Position numbers and translations under genes: made by a program. Below, piece by piece: positions 46,714 through 58,976 of a stretch of DNA of 64,000 nucleotides. Position 1 is the first letter of the stretch, and every line of letters begins with the position of its first letter. Origin of the DNA: Hericium rajendrae (Eukaryota > Basidiomycota > Agaricomycetes > Russulales > Hericiaceae); NCBI GenBank assembly GCA_033439255.1, contig CM065884.1, forward strand, positions 62,001 to 126,000. Direction: 5' to 3'. A model generated the notes under the pieces. That model had not been told where the DNA came from. It did no database searches and saw only the letters and a list, made by a program, of their open reading frames with translations.

Positions 46714-46879
46714 CAACTGTCCACTGTCCATTATCCACTGTACTCAGTCCACAGCGATGATCCAGTATGCCATTGTGGTGCCACTCGCCTTTCGCTGTGG
46801 ACAATGGCAGTCGCCTTTCACTGTGGACATCAACAGTCGCCTATGGACCATCGCATTGGATACTGACTGTGGACAGTTG
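46714..46879. repeat. Inverted repeat enclosing GTGGAC tandem units
   Basis: CAACTGTCCAC at 46714-46724 is mirrored by GTGGACAGTTG at 46869-46879. Between them lie two adjacent units of about 26 bases starting near 46781 and 46807 ('CGCCTTTCRCTGTGGACA'), a shortened third unit ('CAGTCGCCTATGGACC'), and further TCCAC words. Confidence 0.6.
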
Positions 46880-47149
46880 CAGTCCGATTCATGCTACAGT
46901 AGAGACGTGGCGAATCGAACGGAAATGTGCTGGAGCCCCCCGACAGGAGGTTGTCGTCTGTGCGTAAGTCCGACTGCTAAGTCATTCTCATTCTTAGCTC
47001 AAGCGATTCGGGGCGATTCGAAGCTCACCTGCATATAGAATACTGACCCTTCATCGGCGTGTCGATGTTGTTCTGCACGGCGGTGTACGTCCACTATTTC
47101 CGCACCAGTCGCGCCGTATCGTTCCACGGTGAGAAGGACGTGAAGCGGC

Positions 47150-48680
47150 GGTCAAACACCATTGTCTGGGAACGCCATGTGACTGCCATCACCTGTAGCA
47201 AGGGGAGGGGACGCACCTTCGTCGGACACACTCTCTAGCTTGTTCTGTGCCAACTCATAATCCTGCTCCGTGGCGAACCCGCACAGGAGCATTGCATTCT
47301 GCTTGCCTGCAATAGTGCCGGCCTCCCAGCACAACTCGCCATCGCACAGCAAGTCGCCATTCCATATGCCGCGTTCCGCGGTGAACTTGCGAAAACATAG
47401 CGTGATGGAACGTGCAGGAGTCTTCATGTGCTGCAGCCCAGAGACGATTCGAGAGGTCGCCCAGCGTGGAAGGACGGACTCGGACGAGACAGCGATGTCG
47501 CGATGATTGCCGCACGACGGCCCCGCAACACAACCTGCAGCTCGAGTTCAGAAAGCCATGTGATCTGCCAACAACACATCAGCGCCTACATCCGCAGCCC
47601 ACAGACGTCGAAACCAAACAACATCCACCATTGTGGTAGTTGCCCAGGTCTACCCGCGCCTTCGCAAGATCCTACCCTGCCGCAACGCCGAAGTGAGTGA
47701 CCGCTCGCTTCTGGCCCTTGTGCTCGAATCACACCCGCGCAATGGCCGCGTTCGGGTGCATGCTCTCTCCGCGCAAGCACATCTGCCCGAGATAGCCAGC
47801 AACCATGGATGCGTGCCTGACGGGTTACTGCCCTGCTCGCACTGAGAGTCGTGCGAGGGCGAGTTGACGGAGTCGTGTGGTCAGATCTGCCGCACAATGC
47901 CCTCAAAATAGTACCGCACGTGCTCGAAGCCACGTCACAGTCGTCTGATTCCCTCTCCATCAGATGCGGGGCACCGACGATGCAGTAGATGGTGCCCTGG
48001 TAAAGAATCTTGCCCAGGCGGAAGGTAAAGTCCTTTTCCTGCGGTCGACGTTAAACTGTGTGAGCAGGGGATGAGCATTGTGGCGTGGGGCTTCAGGAGA
48101 GAACGTACCATGTAATATCCAGGGTTGTCTTCCCATGTTTCACCGGCGATGTGCTCGCGTCAGCCTTGATGATTGGCCGATGTGTGTCCAATGCCGTCAA
48201 TTTGACCTACGTGTACATCCCGCAGGCTCTCGCACCCAGACACATATGCCGCACGATGTCGAAGCGCGGTTTATCGCTGATCTTGCCCGCCGCGAACACG
48301 TCTGGCTCCCCGGCAGCGTCTCCTTTCGCGGTGTGCAGACTGGGTGGAGGATACACCGAAAGACTCGAATATGTTGAGGTTTTTAGGAGTGTTGCCCATA
48401 TGCCATCTTGAATTTGTGCCTGTATCTGTGGAGGTCTTTGTCGTTCAGTTGTATGTGTTGAAAGGGAAGTCACTTACTGTAGAATTGTATACATGCGGAC
48501 ACACCTTCCTCCGTGTGCATGATTGCCGCCTCGAACAGAGCGAACATATATAAGAACAGCGCTATGACCCCACCCAATGCAACGAAATCTGTCGTCCCGT
48601 GATCCCAGCAGCTGACATGAAGGCCATGCCTAAAGCCAATGCTTTCCAGAGCGTAGAGCATGTCATTCTGAGTTCATGTT
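47150..48680 (-). pseudogene. HRD3/SEL1L-like relic (ER-associated degradation adaptor)
   Basis: Read on the minus strand, scattered pieces match the Sel1-repeat protein Hrd3/SEL1L in order. ETWEDNPGYYM (about 48125) matches ETWEDVLEYYQ, and FRLGKILYQGTIY (about 48020) is followed by YFEGIVRQI. LGNYHNGG-type Sel1 stretches lie near 47650. The clearest piece is FTAERGIWNGDLLCDGELCW with ATEQDYELAQNKLE (47230-47390), against the family's AERG-W-DDLL...AAERGYEVAQNNL. Many stops and frame changes separate the pieces. Intron-like gaps remain (for example near 48050-48110), so it is a DNA copy and not a retrocopy. The farther upstream part (48470-48680) fits less well. Confidence 0.6.
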
Positions 48681-50322
48681 CCTGAGGTGAGGTGACTTAC
48701 AGTGACAGGCCCCTGCAAACGAAAGCGATGCGGGCTTCGCTTATCCTCACCAAATAGAACTCGAAACACATGCATTTGTGGTTAATAATTGGCACCCAGA
48801 AAATGGGCCAGTATTCACCAGATAATGATGCCTTCTGAAGCAGATGGGATCTGCCATAACCGAGTTGAAGGTGTGATTGAAAGGACTGCAAAGAATGCGG
48901 CCCGAACAAGGAGCAACGACGAGGATTAAGCTCTGCCGATGCTATCAAGAGATACTTTCAGAAGGTACGAATATGCAGCTCGACCTTGCGTGGATAGAAA
49001 TCGACGAGTACACAGACAGCGCTACCTTCCGCGACGTGCGATATGACAGCATGGCGTGCCTCAATAAAGACCGCTCATTGTTTGCGAGCGCTTCCGCGTG
49101 TTCTACGCAGGCATCGAGACGGCCAGTCGTTCGGTGACAGCCTCGTCGTGCTTCATGAATTCGACTAAGCAGGTCTCTGGCTGACAGGAGCATGTCGCGT
49201 GGATGATCGGGACGTCGATTGCACTGGACCTCCGTGGTTCGGGCTCCTTCCGCGCTGGCCCGCATGTCAACAGCTCGCGTGCTACGACCGATATGCGCCA
49301 AACTTGCTCCGTCGAGTCATTGAATGAAGGCTTTGCGGAGACATTCTCCACCTGCACTGCATACAAGGCCATCTTCCTGGGAGCTGTGGACTACGCGAGG
49401 AGCACCACAGCGATGAAGGTGGGTAGCTGATGGAATATGTGTCGAGGTATAACATGGTGCGTCAGCTCGGAGATGCTGAGAGAAGACTAATGGAATAGAA
49501 ATGAGCAGAAAAGTATGTTTCCATGGCACGACGACGTACGTTTTTCTGCTCGCGCATGATTCTTCAGGATTCGAAGTTGAAGACGCCGACCTGAAAGTGT
49601 TTCGCCAGGGACATCGGGGACAGCAAGGTCGGCCATGCTCATCATCCAAAAGGGCGTAAGCTCTGGGGACGCGAACAAATCTCGCGTCAATGGCATATAT
49701 GCGATGCAGGTGGGGCAATTTGAATGCAATGGCCGGCTGCTGCATGCCCAGTCATTGGGATGGAGAAGGCGATGTAGTTACGCAAGCTGGATGTACCCTT
49801 CAGCAGTGTATCCCAGGAGACGCGCAGCCTATCACATACATCGGATCCGCACTTCGAAGGTCTGCCGCTGACGGCGGGATTGAACCCTGCGAAAAGATTC
49901 CAGAGACTCCATCCGTAAAAAGTGGGAAAAATCCCATCCTGTCAAAACAGCGTCGAGTTCTACAGGATGCAATCGAGCTCACTGAATTCTTGAGCATGTC
50001 TGCCCTGGGACTTTGCAGGGTGACAAGGTGGGATTTCGGGCCAGCTGTCGGTCGCTGCGTTGGATCATGCGCGGAACACGACTCGTTCGGACTCATCAAG
50101 ATTTGTCACCGGTCACCAGTCACCAGTCCGTTTGCATCACACGTCACCTAATCGCCCTGTGTTCGTGGCTGTGATGTGACAAGTCGCCGTGTCTTCACTA
50201 AAGTCCACAGCCCTCTCATGATCATAACCTGATGTAAGTACAGCGAGCATACAATCTAGAAATTAAAATCCAGACAGGCACATCATTCCACTCAACGAAT
50301 GGCCTTGGCCTCTCCGTAACCC
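48681..50322. other. Unassigned, probably decayed coding DNA
   Basis: Frames are short and shifting. The stretch upstream of the HRD3-like relic may hold its decayed 5' part, but no motif was clear enough to claim. Confidence 0.35.
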
Positions 50323-52640
50323 TCAAGGCCTCAAGCCTTGCTTGAACGCCTTGAGATCTTGACCTAGCTTCACGTCCGCCCTCAGCGTTCCCTCGGCATC
50401 GAGGATCGCCGGTGAGCTTTGCACAAACCCATCTGCAAAACCGAGGAGCTCGTCGACCTTCTCGAGAGCCTTCTCCGCCAGCACGCCGTTCCAGCACTTC
50501 GTAAATTCGCTCATGGTCGGCTCGGCCCCAAGCTCTTCGCGCCACTTAATGTCGTCGAGGTTCACGCCGGCCTCAGCAAGGCGCACAATGAAGGCGATCA
50601 TCGCGGCCTCGCTGGCATGTTTCGGGCACGGCTTCTGGGAGCGAAGGTGCACGGAAAGCTTCGCGCGCTTGGGCGACGACGGGTCCAGGTGTTCGGTGAA
50701 CAGCGAGATGGTGTTCGCCTTCGTGCGCTGGACGTGATCGATGTCCTCATTGCCTGCAGGAGTCATCAGCAAACCACACAAAAGACCAAGCGGTGCATGA
50801 CCACTTACATCTGTAGAAACCGAGATACCCCGAGTCGATGTGCATCCAGTACCGGTTGGCCTCCTCCCCAAGATTCTCTGCCTCCCTGCGCTTCCACTCT
50901 AGCCCCTTCTTCTGCTCCTCCAACTCCGCGTCGGGCGTCGCCTCGAGCACGCCTCGCATGTGGCTCAAGAACGCCTCGACGTGCTCCTCGAGGTATGCGG
51001 GTGCGTGCTCGCTCTGCACGATGATGCACAGGCCGACCTCGTGAAGGCCCTAAGACACCCACTACGACGCGAACATGATGTGGCCGGGCTGCTCCTTCAT
51101 GCACAGGATGTTGAACGCGGGCTCGGCAAGAATTTGCGCGACCAGCGCGGAGGCGACGCACAGGTGGCGGTCATTGTAGGAGCCGAAGTGGAGGTAGTAG
51201 CTCAGGGAGGAGTTGGCTTCATTCAGGTTCGGGACGGTCGACTGCCAGACATGATTGGAGCCTATGAAAGTCGACTACCTATGACCATCGAGAACAAGGA
51301 AATTACGGACCCGGAGGGACGATGCGTCCAAGGTCGACAAGGTCCGAACCGGAGACGGCAATGTCATCGACGATCTCCTTCGCTACCTTTGCCAGTTTGA
51401 TGGCATCCTGAAGATCATATTATGAGACGATAATAGCAAGCAGAAAGGGGACACGATACATCTTTGTAGAAGTTGCCTTGCACCAGAACGAGAGAATGTG
51501 TCTTCGAAAGCATTTTCCGGCAGTGCTCTTCGATCTGCTCTTTGGTTATAGCTGCGAAATACATCTCAATACCAGCCCCGTGGGATCGTCGATGCGGACT
51601 TACAAGGCAAAACCTCTAGCATCTCGGGTATCGGCCATTGATTGTCGGCCGTGATGTAATGACCGTAATAATCAGAAATCTGGTACGATTGACTGAGAAA
51701 GAAATTCTCCCAGTCTAGGAAGCCCTGTGAGCCAACCTTGCGAAGCCTGCGACTGACCTGCTCGCATGACATCTGGATGGACTTTACTCTTTCGAGGACA
51801 GTCCTCAGCAGAACGCGGAGCTTGTCATTGTACCCGCTCATGCTGACGTGGATCTCAAACGACAAGTGAGACAGGTTGGATCTCAAGCCCACAAGCCAGC
51901 AGCACATGCATACTCATTGAGAACTTCGGTAACGAGGTTGGTGAATAGCCTGTTTCAATTGATTAGAAATGACAAGCAAATGCTCAGAACAAAGATGAGG
52001 GGCTCGCCTCGTCAGAACAACCGCGCTAGGAGAATGATTGGCAAACAGCATCCGGACGTCAACTATCGCATTGGCTTTAAGTCCCCAAAAGCAGTCGTCC
52101 TTCATGTGCCGCACGGACAGGGAAGATGTTTCACGGATGAGATGGAGACGCCTCTGGACCTTCTCGTTATAAACACACGCTCAGCATCGCCAGGTAGCAG
52201 GCTGTAGCAGGAAGCGATGACACATACTGACCTTCGCATCACGGTTCTCAACGTCAAGGTTCTGCGGTATCAAATCATTTGGGCGGGGAAGATAATGATC
52301 TGGCATTGTGCTTGCGCCCGCAGCCTGCCAAACAAGGAATAAGTACAATTCCTAGAGAATAGCATTCGAGCATACCGTCTTCACGAACTCATCATCCACC
52401 GCTTCAACCTTGTACAGCGTCCCGTACCACGGCACTTTCCTCCACTCTCCAGCTTTCTCAACAGCGTCGTGCTCCTCATCCCTTCTCATCAATACTGCAT
52501 GCCCCTCGTTGACCTTCAGGTCTTCAAGTGTCTTGCGGAACTCCGCCTCTCCAGCGCCGACCGGAGATTGCGAATCTGCTTTCGGTGACGACCGACAGCT
52601 ATTGCACATATGCAAATCGCTGCTGAGGGTTGGCCGGGGG
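50323..52640 (-). pseudogene. STE23/insulysin-like (M16) relic, C-terminal half only
   Basis: Minus-strand pieces follow insulin-degrading enzyme order. KVPWYGTLYKVEAVDDEF lies near 52420, then YLPRPNDLIPQNLDVENRD near 52270, DDCFWGLKANAIVDVRMLF near 52080, and SGYNDKLRVLLRTVLERVKS with DWENFFLSQSYQISDYY near 51700-51840. QILAEPAFNILCMKEQPGH lies near 51110, then VQSEHAPAYLEEHVEAFLS with RYWMHIDSGYLGFYR near 50820-51015, and LFTEHLDPSSPKRAKLSVH near 50680. A stop lies between MKEQPGH and VQSEHAP. Real-looking introns remain. The N-terminal metalloprotease half with HxxEH was not found upstream. In yeast Ste23 trims a-factor pheromone; this copy cannot do so. Confidence 0.75.
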
Positions 52641-54098
52641 CATGGAATTGGTCCGTCACGTTAGTCGCAGGGTTGTGTTGCGCGTTTGCAGGTTCTCGGT
52701 GCACATGGAGCAGGATATCACCATTGTCCAGCTTGAGCTGGACGACCATCTCAAACTTGCTTTAGTTCGCTGAGCTCTGAATCCACAATATTGCGCCCAT
52801 CCGATGCAACGATGGTTTGCGGGCCGTCGATAATCCCGGCGTGCGGCCTCTTCACGAACGCGGTTCTTACCATGCTGACTGACGCAGCTCGAAACTTGCG
52901 CTGGTACCAGCCTTTCACGATCGTCAACGTCCTGTTGGCGTACGTAGCTCAGCATAAGTTAGAGCGACGTAGAGTCGTGCATGACCCGGGATCGCATGCA
53001 CGCATATCTGAACCAGTGAATACTCACTCACGCTCGCCGCCTCCAGGCGCGCGCGCAAGAATGAGGTCCATTCGTGCTCATGCCATGTGCCGATGCATTG
53101 TGCTTGGTGCGGCATCCATAGACTCATCTGATCGTCACCGTGGTTTCCTAGATTCTACGTTATCAGTAATAATCTGCAGGAAGACTTGCGTGCACAAACC
53201 CATACAAACCCATATATCCTCCCTCCTTGTATCTTGTCGTTTCTGGTCATGTGCACAGCCTAGCAATGACTGACTGCCACCCAAGTCGATCTAAGCAAGC
53301 TCTAAGCAACGGAGGAGTCATAGTGGTAAGAGTAGCCCAAGAGTAAATGAGACCAGGAACAGCACGGCCCTGCGGGCGTTTCCTGGTCTCGGGTTGGGGT
53401 TATGAGAGTCCGCGTTGCGTGGTCACCGGTCAGGTTAGGTTTAGGGCATATAGTGGATGCGGTCAAGTTTACCTTCGCAGTGGTACGAACATGGTCAGTG
53501 AATCGTGTTTTCAAGTAGGGCATTCTATTAACAATTTACTCGCTCAGTTTATCTAGCATAACAACAGATAGTTGTACATCGACTTTTTACACTAAAACTG
53601 TGTTACTCGTTACTTGAATGTACTGTTTTTCTGACGCGGCGACTTCTGAAGTTAACAGAAAGCCGGTGATGGATTTACTGTAGCTGCACGAGCAGGCACA
53701 GCGGGAAGAGAACGACATGGGAGGGCGGTGGAGAAAATGGTTTCATGGTGATTCAGCTCTCGTACATTGTCAATTATATTTGCGATCTTGGACCCTGGTG
53801 GTGATGGTACGCATATCGACGTGTATGAGGTAGTCCTGCGTGTTGACCAGGTTGTCGGCATGGCAGATGTTCTGGAGGGTGTCGACACTGTCTTGTGTGA
53901 AGCATAGGAAGCATGTCAGGCATAGGCAGAAGCAGAGAAGAGGGGCATGAGCACGCGCGCGAGGTGGAGAAGATGGATCTAATTTCAGAGGTAAACAAGA
54001 AATGGTGATCAAGCGTGTTCTGCCCGCCGTCATACCCCGCCAACTACAGCTTTGCCCGCTTATATGAACGCCTGGCCCTTTCCAGCACCATCGCCACT
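52641..54098. other. Mostly intergenic
   Basis: A coding-looking minus-strand exon ends near 53770 (DSVDTLQNICHADNLVNTQD, then MRTITTRVQDRKYN and a stop), preceded by a usable acceptor. It could not be tied to a gene. A hairpin lies at 53349-53390. Confidence 0.35.
53349..53390. repeat. Perfect 11-base inverted repeat
   Basis: GAGACCAGGAA and TTCCTGGTCTC flank a 20-base GC-rich loop. The word TGAGACCAGGA recurs near 60460, beside the transposon. Confidence 0.6.
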
Positions 54099-54440
54099 CT
54101 ATTCGTCGCCCTCCTCTTCGAGTCGATCGTGTTCATATATTATTTCTATGTTATGCTGCGTCACCGCGGGGGCGATGGTCGTGGTTTCAGAACGCCAGTC
54201 GACCAGCGTACGCAGCGAAGGCTGGTATCCTTCGTCCCCATTGGCCGAGGTGTCCATCGCGTCTGGGGTAGGTTGACTGGACATCATGCCAGGAAAGGTA
54301 AAGATATGCTAGCGTTGAGGACGAGAAAGCACATACTCGGACCCTTCTGCACCGTTTCCGCTGCGACGCTTGAAAACGGCGTGAAGCCTCATCTTTACGG
54401 ACGCGATGATAGAATTGACGACGCGATGGAAACGAGGCAT
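54099..54440 (-). CDS. Small spliced gene, 93 residues, unknown
   Basis: Two exons, 54440-54337 and 54276-54099, joined by a GT-AG intron whose phase fits. The product starts MPRFHRVVNSIIASVK, has a basic patch (FKRRSGNG), a Pro/Asp/Thr stretch (DQPTPDAMDTSANGDE) and an acidic end (YEHDRLEEEGDE). No domain recognised. It could be the first part of a longer gene running toward 53770. Confidence 0.4.
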
Positions 54441-56084
54441 GTCTCCGAAGAAGGTACAAGCTTTGTAGAAGTGTTTGTGCGAATAGACGATGGTGGGTGT
54501 GGGAGGTGTCGACTTAGGCGCGCACTGCTTGGTTGAGATCGAGCACCTCTTCCAGTAGACGGGGCTGTCCTGCGTAATCGCTGACCTGCTTAGCCTCCCT
54601 TCTTGTTTCATTGCTGGCTGATGATACTGGGCCGGGGTGTCTAGATAATGACTTTTGAGTTTCCACGGCCTTACATGCGGAGCCCTGCGTCCTAGCTCCT
54701 GCCGCCCTCTTTGTCGACTCGACACCATGCCCTTATGAGCTCTTGCGCTCGGACGCTAACAAGTCATTATTCGATCCGGACCAAACACATTTCCCATGTC
54801 GTCACGCGAGGAGCCATTCGCATCCGCGACTGTGCGGACGGATGCTTGGGAAGACCGCGGGAAACAAATTGTGCCCAGTGCAAATACGCGACGGAATGCG
54901 ACGTCGGCAATTCGAACTGGTGCGTGTAATTCGTCGTGATGGCACTCAGGTTAATTGATGTTTATGACGGTTACAGGATAGGGGGATGGCTAGAGCCGGA
55001 GAAGAGGGAGGGGGCCATGGGCCGTCAGTCGTGGTTCTGTAGGGCGTACGTGCCATTCCTCGTACCAGTTCTTTTCCCTTGATATCCAGGCTATGCCTGG
55101 ACACTGACGGGTGGCCATGTCATATTGCGACGCGAGCACGCGCATCCCCAGTTCGCTCGTGTGCCCCAGCTCGCCCGGCGTAGAGGCTCTTGCTGGAAAA
55201 TCAACTTAAACCTAGCGATGAACCTGGTGGTGAGTGATCCTTGAGATTGCCTGCTCCTTTGACACTTGCTCCGGAGACGTGCAGGCATCGGCATCAGGAT
55301 AAATGTGCGGCAGGCAGCACTCCTATGTATGGACGTTAATGCGCCTCGTGTCGCAATCTCGCCTTGACGCCGATGGAGTTGGGACCCGTTGAAGGCCATG
55401 GGATGTAATTTCATCCCAAATCTCTTCTGGAAGGATGTAAGTCTTCTCGTGCAGGAAAATCGAGCTCAGACTTACATCTTCCCTTTACGACTACATCGCC
55501 CTCGTCAGCATCATCACGGGTAGGATATATTGACGTGTGGGGGAGAAGTCTTGGGCTTGCGTGTTGCGATCCGGGGAAAAGATGGCAGCGCGGAAGGGTG
55601 TTGCTCGCTACTCACACTGTTCTCATGTGTCGAGTTAGACTCGTGATCGCGTCGTCGGAGTGTCGTCGGTATCATTCGCCACGCCGTCAGGCTTAGTAAA
55701 GGTAAAAAATCGACCACACAACCAGCATCACGGCTTCCCACGCGGGCCGATCGATCTCGATCTCGCCGATACCGACTCGGAGGTAGTACCCAGCTTCGTC
55801 AGAGCGGCTGGCCGCCGAAGTACTTAGGTGATGGTAGAAGAAATTTCAGAAAAGGATGCAGCACCGTAACATAGAAATTGAGAATGACATCGCTGTATGA
55901 TGAACGAAGACATCAAACTACCCTCTAAAGTACATTGTGATCTCTCCGACACATAGATGACTAGGTACCATATATGCAGTTACTATACCGAGCTTATCAC
56001 ATGGAATCAGAATTGTACAAAGATGTGATGAGGCGAGTTAAGAAATTTATCAAAGACCATGGTGGAGAGATAGCACGACTCGAC
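54441..56084. other. Unassigned
   Basis: Coding-looking scraps occur on the minus strand (for example LPEEIWDEITSHGLQRV near 55410), but no gene could be assembled. Confidence 0.35.
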
Positions 56085-57613
56085 CTACATGTCCCTCAGT
56101 TCCGCGGTGATGGACAGGATTTCCAGATGCGTAAAACCAAACTGAATAAGATGTTCTCGAAATGCTGACTCGTTTCGAGCAAGAATCCGCTTGAGAAAAT
56201 GCACATCATGATACGTTTTGATTCCGAAGTCGGCGAATCGCTCGATATTGTCGGGGCTATTCATGCCGATGACCGTCAGGAAATTTTGTAGAGCATCGGA
56301 TTCAGAGACGATGCCAGCTGATTGGATATTCAGTAATTAAGACAGATTGAAGTAATCGCACACTTACCTTCCCTCCGTCTCTTCTTCTTTTCGACACGTT
56401 TCAGAGAAGATGGTACGGTCATGGAATGTGCAAGCACTCCTGATGCATTTTCATGAGGTCTGTTGTCGTGTACATGCAGTCGATGACTTGAAGACATGTA
56501 GTTGTCTTTGCGAGAACCAGGAGATCGTGGCACGTTCCTGTTATGATGAGCCCGCGTTGGCTTCAGGAATTTCTCGTCGTCATCTAATACATCTTTCTGC
56601 ATGTTGTTGAGTGCTTTCTGGATAGTTCGCACTGAACACCGGTGATTTTCAGCCAGGTCGAGTGCCGTCATGCCATTGCTGAACTGATGACGGATCGTGG
56701 CACGTTCAGAACGGTCGATGATGCGATAAGGGAGGCTATCGAGGGATTTCAGTTGCTGGAGGCAGTACGTTCACCAACGGGTTTTGGCTTACGGCATTAG
56801 TGAGCTGCGAGGCGTATGCAATGCTCGAGGTTGTGGGATCGAAACACTGAATATGTGATGCGGTCAAAAGAGATGTTGTCTGAGGACATGAATGGACACT
56901 CACATTTAGATGCAAGCAGCTTCAAAAGCGAGATGGAAGTGCAGATGCAAGACGAGAGGTGCACAGTATTAACCAGATTCCTTGCCGCTGAGGGCGATTC
57001 CATCGGCCACGTTCACCCAGTACTGCGCCTCGTGCCCAACCACCAGACAATTGTCTAGGGTAACTGTCGTCGGACAACTGTGCAAGATTGAATTAGTCAG
57101 AACGCCGTATCTAACAACATTCATGAATACACCGACCTTTCTTTGACTGCTTTCATTTCTTGTAAGATTGCATTCGGGGCCGGAACAGTCGTCTGCCTGT
57201 CGTCACTTTTCCAGCAACTTGGTAATGCGCCCAGTCAATATTCAATATCGAGTTACATGATACGCGCGCGTTCGGCGTTCACGCAGTGTCGTACAACCGC
57301 TCGCTCGCTCAACCGCATTGACTGCGGTCATTGAATCTGGTCCTCGCCCAGCCTCGCCCTCGCCCCTGAGCTAGAAAACATCAGCCATCTCGGATCCCGA
57401 GGAGTTGGGAAAGGCATCATTCCCAATCCAACAGCCCAAATGGTCGCCCAGCAAACACCAGATCCACACGTATGACGAGAATCTCATTCGCGTCGTTGAA
57501 CTTTGGTTCAGGACTTGTAAGAGATAGCACGCAATTTAGGCGCCATTGGAAAGCATCATAATAGAGACTCACGCGGCGAAGGGCGAAGCAATACGATTGA
57601 AGGCCGTCATCAT
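56085..57613 (-). CDS. Multi-exon gene of unknown function with helical C-terminal domain
   Basis: No long open frame shows this gene. The 3' end is clear: exons 56755-56368 and 56317-56085 join in phase through a canonical intron. They encode SLDSLPYRIIDRSERATIRH, then MTALDLAENHRCSVRTIQKA (a possible helix-turn-helix), a basic patch KKKRRRE and a helical end (ESDALQNFLTVIGMNSPDNI to LEILSITAELRDM). Upstream candidates are 56846-56793, 57077-56974 (LVVGHEAQYWVNVADGIALS) and one encoding AILQEMKAVKE. A likely start is at 57613 (MMTAFNRIASPFA). The joins between about 56850 and 57550 are not settled, so a decayed 5' part is possible. Not recognised. Confidence 0.5.
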
Positions 57614-57884
57614 CTGACTAGAGGTAGGAAGATAAAGCGACTGTGATGAGTTGACGGAGGCTACAAAGCTGTCAAAGGGCGAGGACGGCGTAATGTGGCG
57701 TGGATGTGAGGACAACTGTGACCGAACACTTGTGAGCTATTGGTCTGAGACAATGGTGAACGGCGTTTTGAATATAACGAACACGCGTCGTTGATGAGCG
57801 CGCCATGGAATGCCTATTTACCTGAAATGGGTACGGACAGTTGTTATGTCACAACATAATGCGTTCTGCTTCGCGTCTTGGCTC

Positions 57885-58330
57885 CTAGGGCGGCCGTCCC
57901 GCCGTGCGACCCTCAACGGGCTTCAGCAGCACGACCTTCCTGCTCTGCTGGTCGATCTCGAACTCGGAGTTTTTGAACAGCGCCTTGAACCACTCATCCA
58001 CGAGAAGACAGCCCTTCATCGCGTCCCCGTCCCCGCGAGGCGCCTTCTTGCTTGCGCGCTCCTCGTCCTGAGCGACCTTGTCCGCGATCGCCTTGTTCGC
58101 CTTGTTGACCTTGGCGCTCTGCTAGTCCTTGCGCACGCGGATGCGTCCCTCGGCGAACTTATCGAGGTTCGCTTGCACCATCTTATCACGCTGCTCCTCG
58201 TACATGTACAGGTGGAGCTTGAGCGAGATAAAATAGCCATGCATGGACAGCTTGAATGCGAGCGTGCCGATGAGGTGCTCCAACCCGAGCGTGGCAAGCT
58301 CGGCGGCAGACATATACTCTTGCTAGTGCA
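57885..58330 (-). pseudogene. ENP2/NOL10-like relic, C-terminal part
   Basis: The minus strand reads ELATLGLEHLIGTLAFKLSM, then HGYFISLKLHLYMYEEQRDK and RIRVRKD followed by a stop. In the same frame it continues SAKVNKANKAIADKVAQDEE, EWFKALFKNSEFEIDQQSR and a short tail. This order is that of the C-terminus of nucleolar Enp2/NOL10, a small-subunit ribosome assembly factor. The N-terminal WD-repeat part was not found upstream. The internal stop and the lack of the N-terminus make it a relic. Confidence 0.65.
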
Positions 58331-58976
58331 CCGCATTTACATTTCATGTAGATGTCTGTAATCTACTCGACGCATTTGGCCACAAGCTACTACGGTTTGC
58401 TGAAATGCGGCGCATGAGTGAAAGAAAAGCGAACACATAAGAAAGATACCATATTCGTTCACCAAGGAGAGGACACCGACCGAGTACAGCATCCGCTAAC
58501 CGCCCTCGCGCTGCGATGGCTAGATGTCGTCGCTCATGATCTCTGAGATCAGAGTCTCATACATTCGCCGCTCGACGTTAGAGCTTGATGACTGCATGGT
58601 TCATGGATTGTCGCATCCATCTATGCCTCTCTGAGATATCATGCAATAGATGAATCGATCTAACGTGGTTAATAGCCGTGTTGATGATTTGGAGATGGAG
58701 TAGTTAAGGTGGTCGGACGGCAGAGGAAGGTTCAGTGAATGGACGATGGACCGAGTCGTGGTAGTAGAATCCACGCTTAACTATTTTGGTTCCGGTACGT
58801 GGTTGTCCTGGTTACAGGTCTGAAGTCTGGGTAGTCACTGAGTGATTGAGTATTGCCCGTTCACACATTGGCGATATTGGTCTAATGCTTCAGATGGTGA
58901 GCCAAGTAACAACGCAACGAGTAGCAACCTGACCGTGTATGATAATGAAACGAGATGCTGCATTTTACATTATCAT
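58331..58976. other. Unassigned
   Basis: A minus-strand scrap (MLYSVGVLSLVNEYG near 58470) may be another decayed gene. Nothing firm. Confidence 0.35.

Noticed and set aside
49850-49895. Minus-strand TTCAATC-type loop with a five-base stem, resembling a tRNA T-arm
   Set aside because: No matching acceptor, D-arm or anticodon arm at the required distance.
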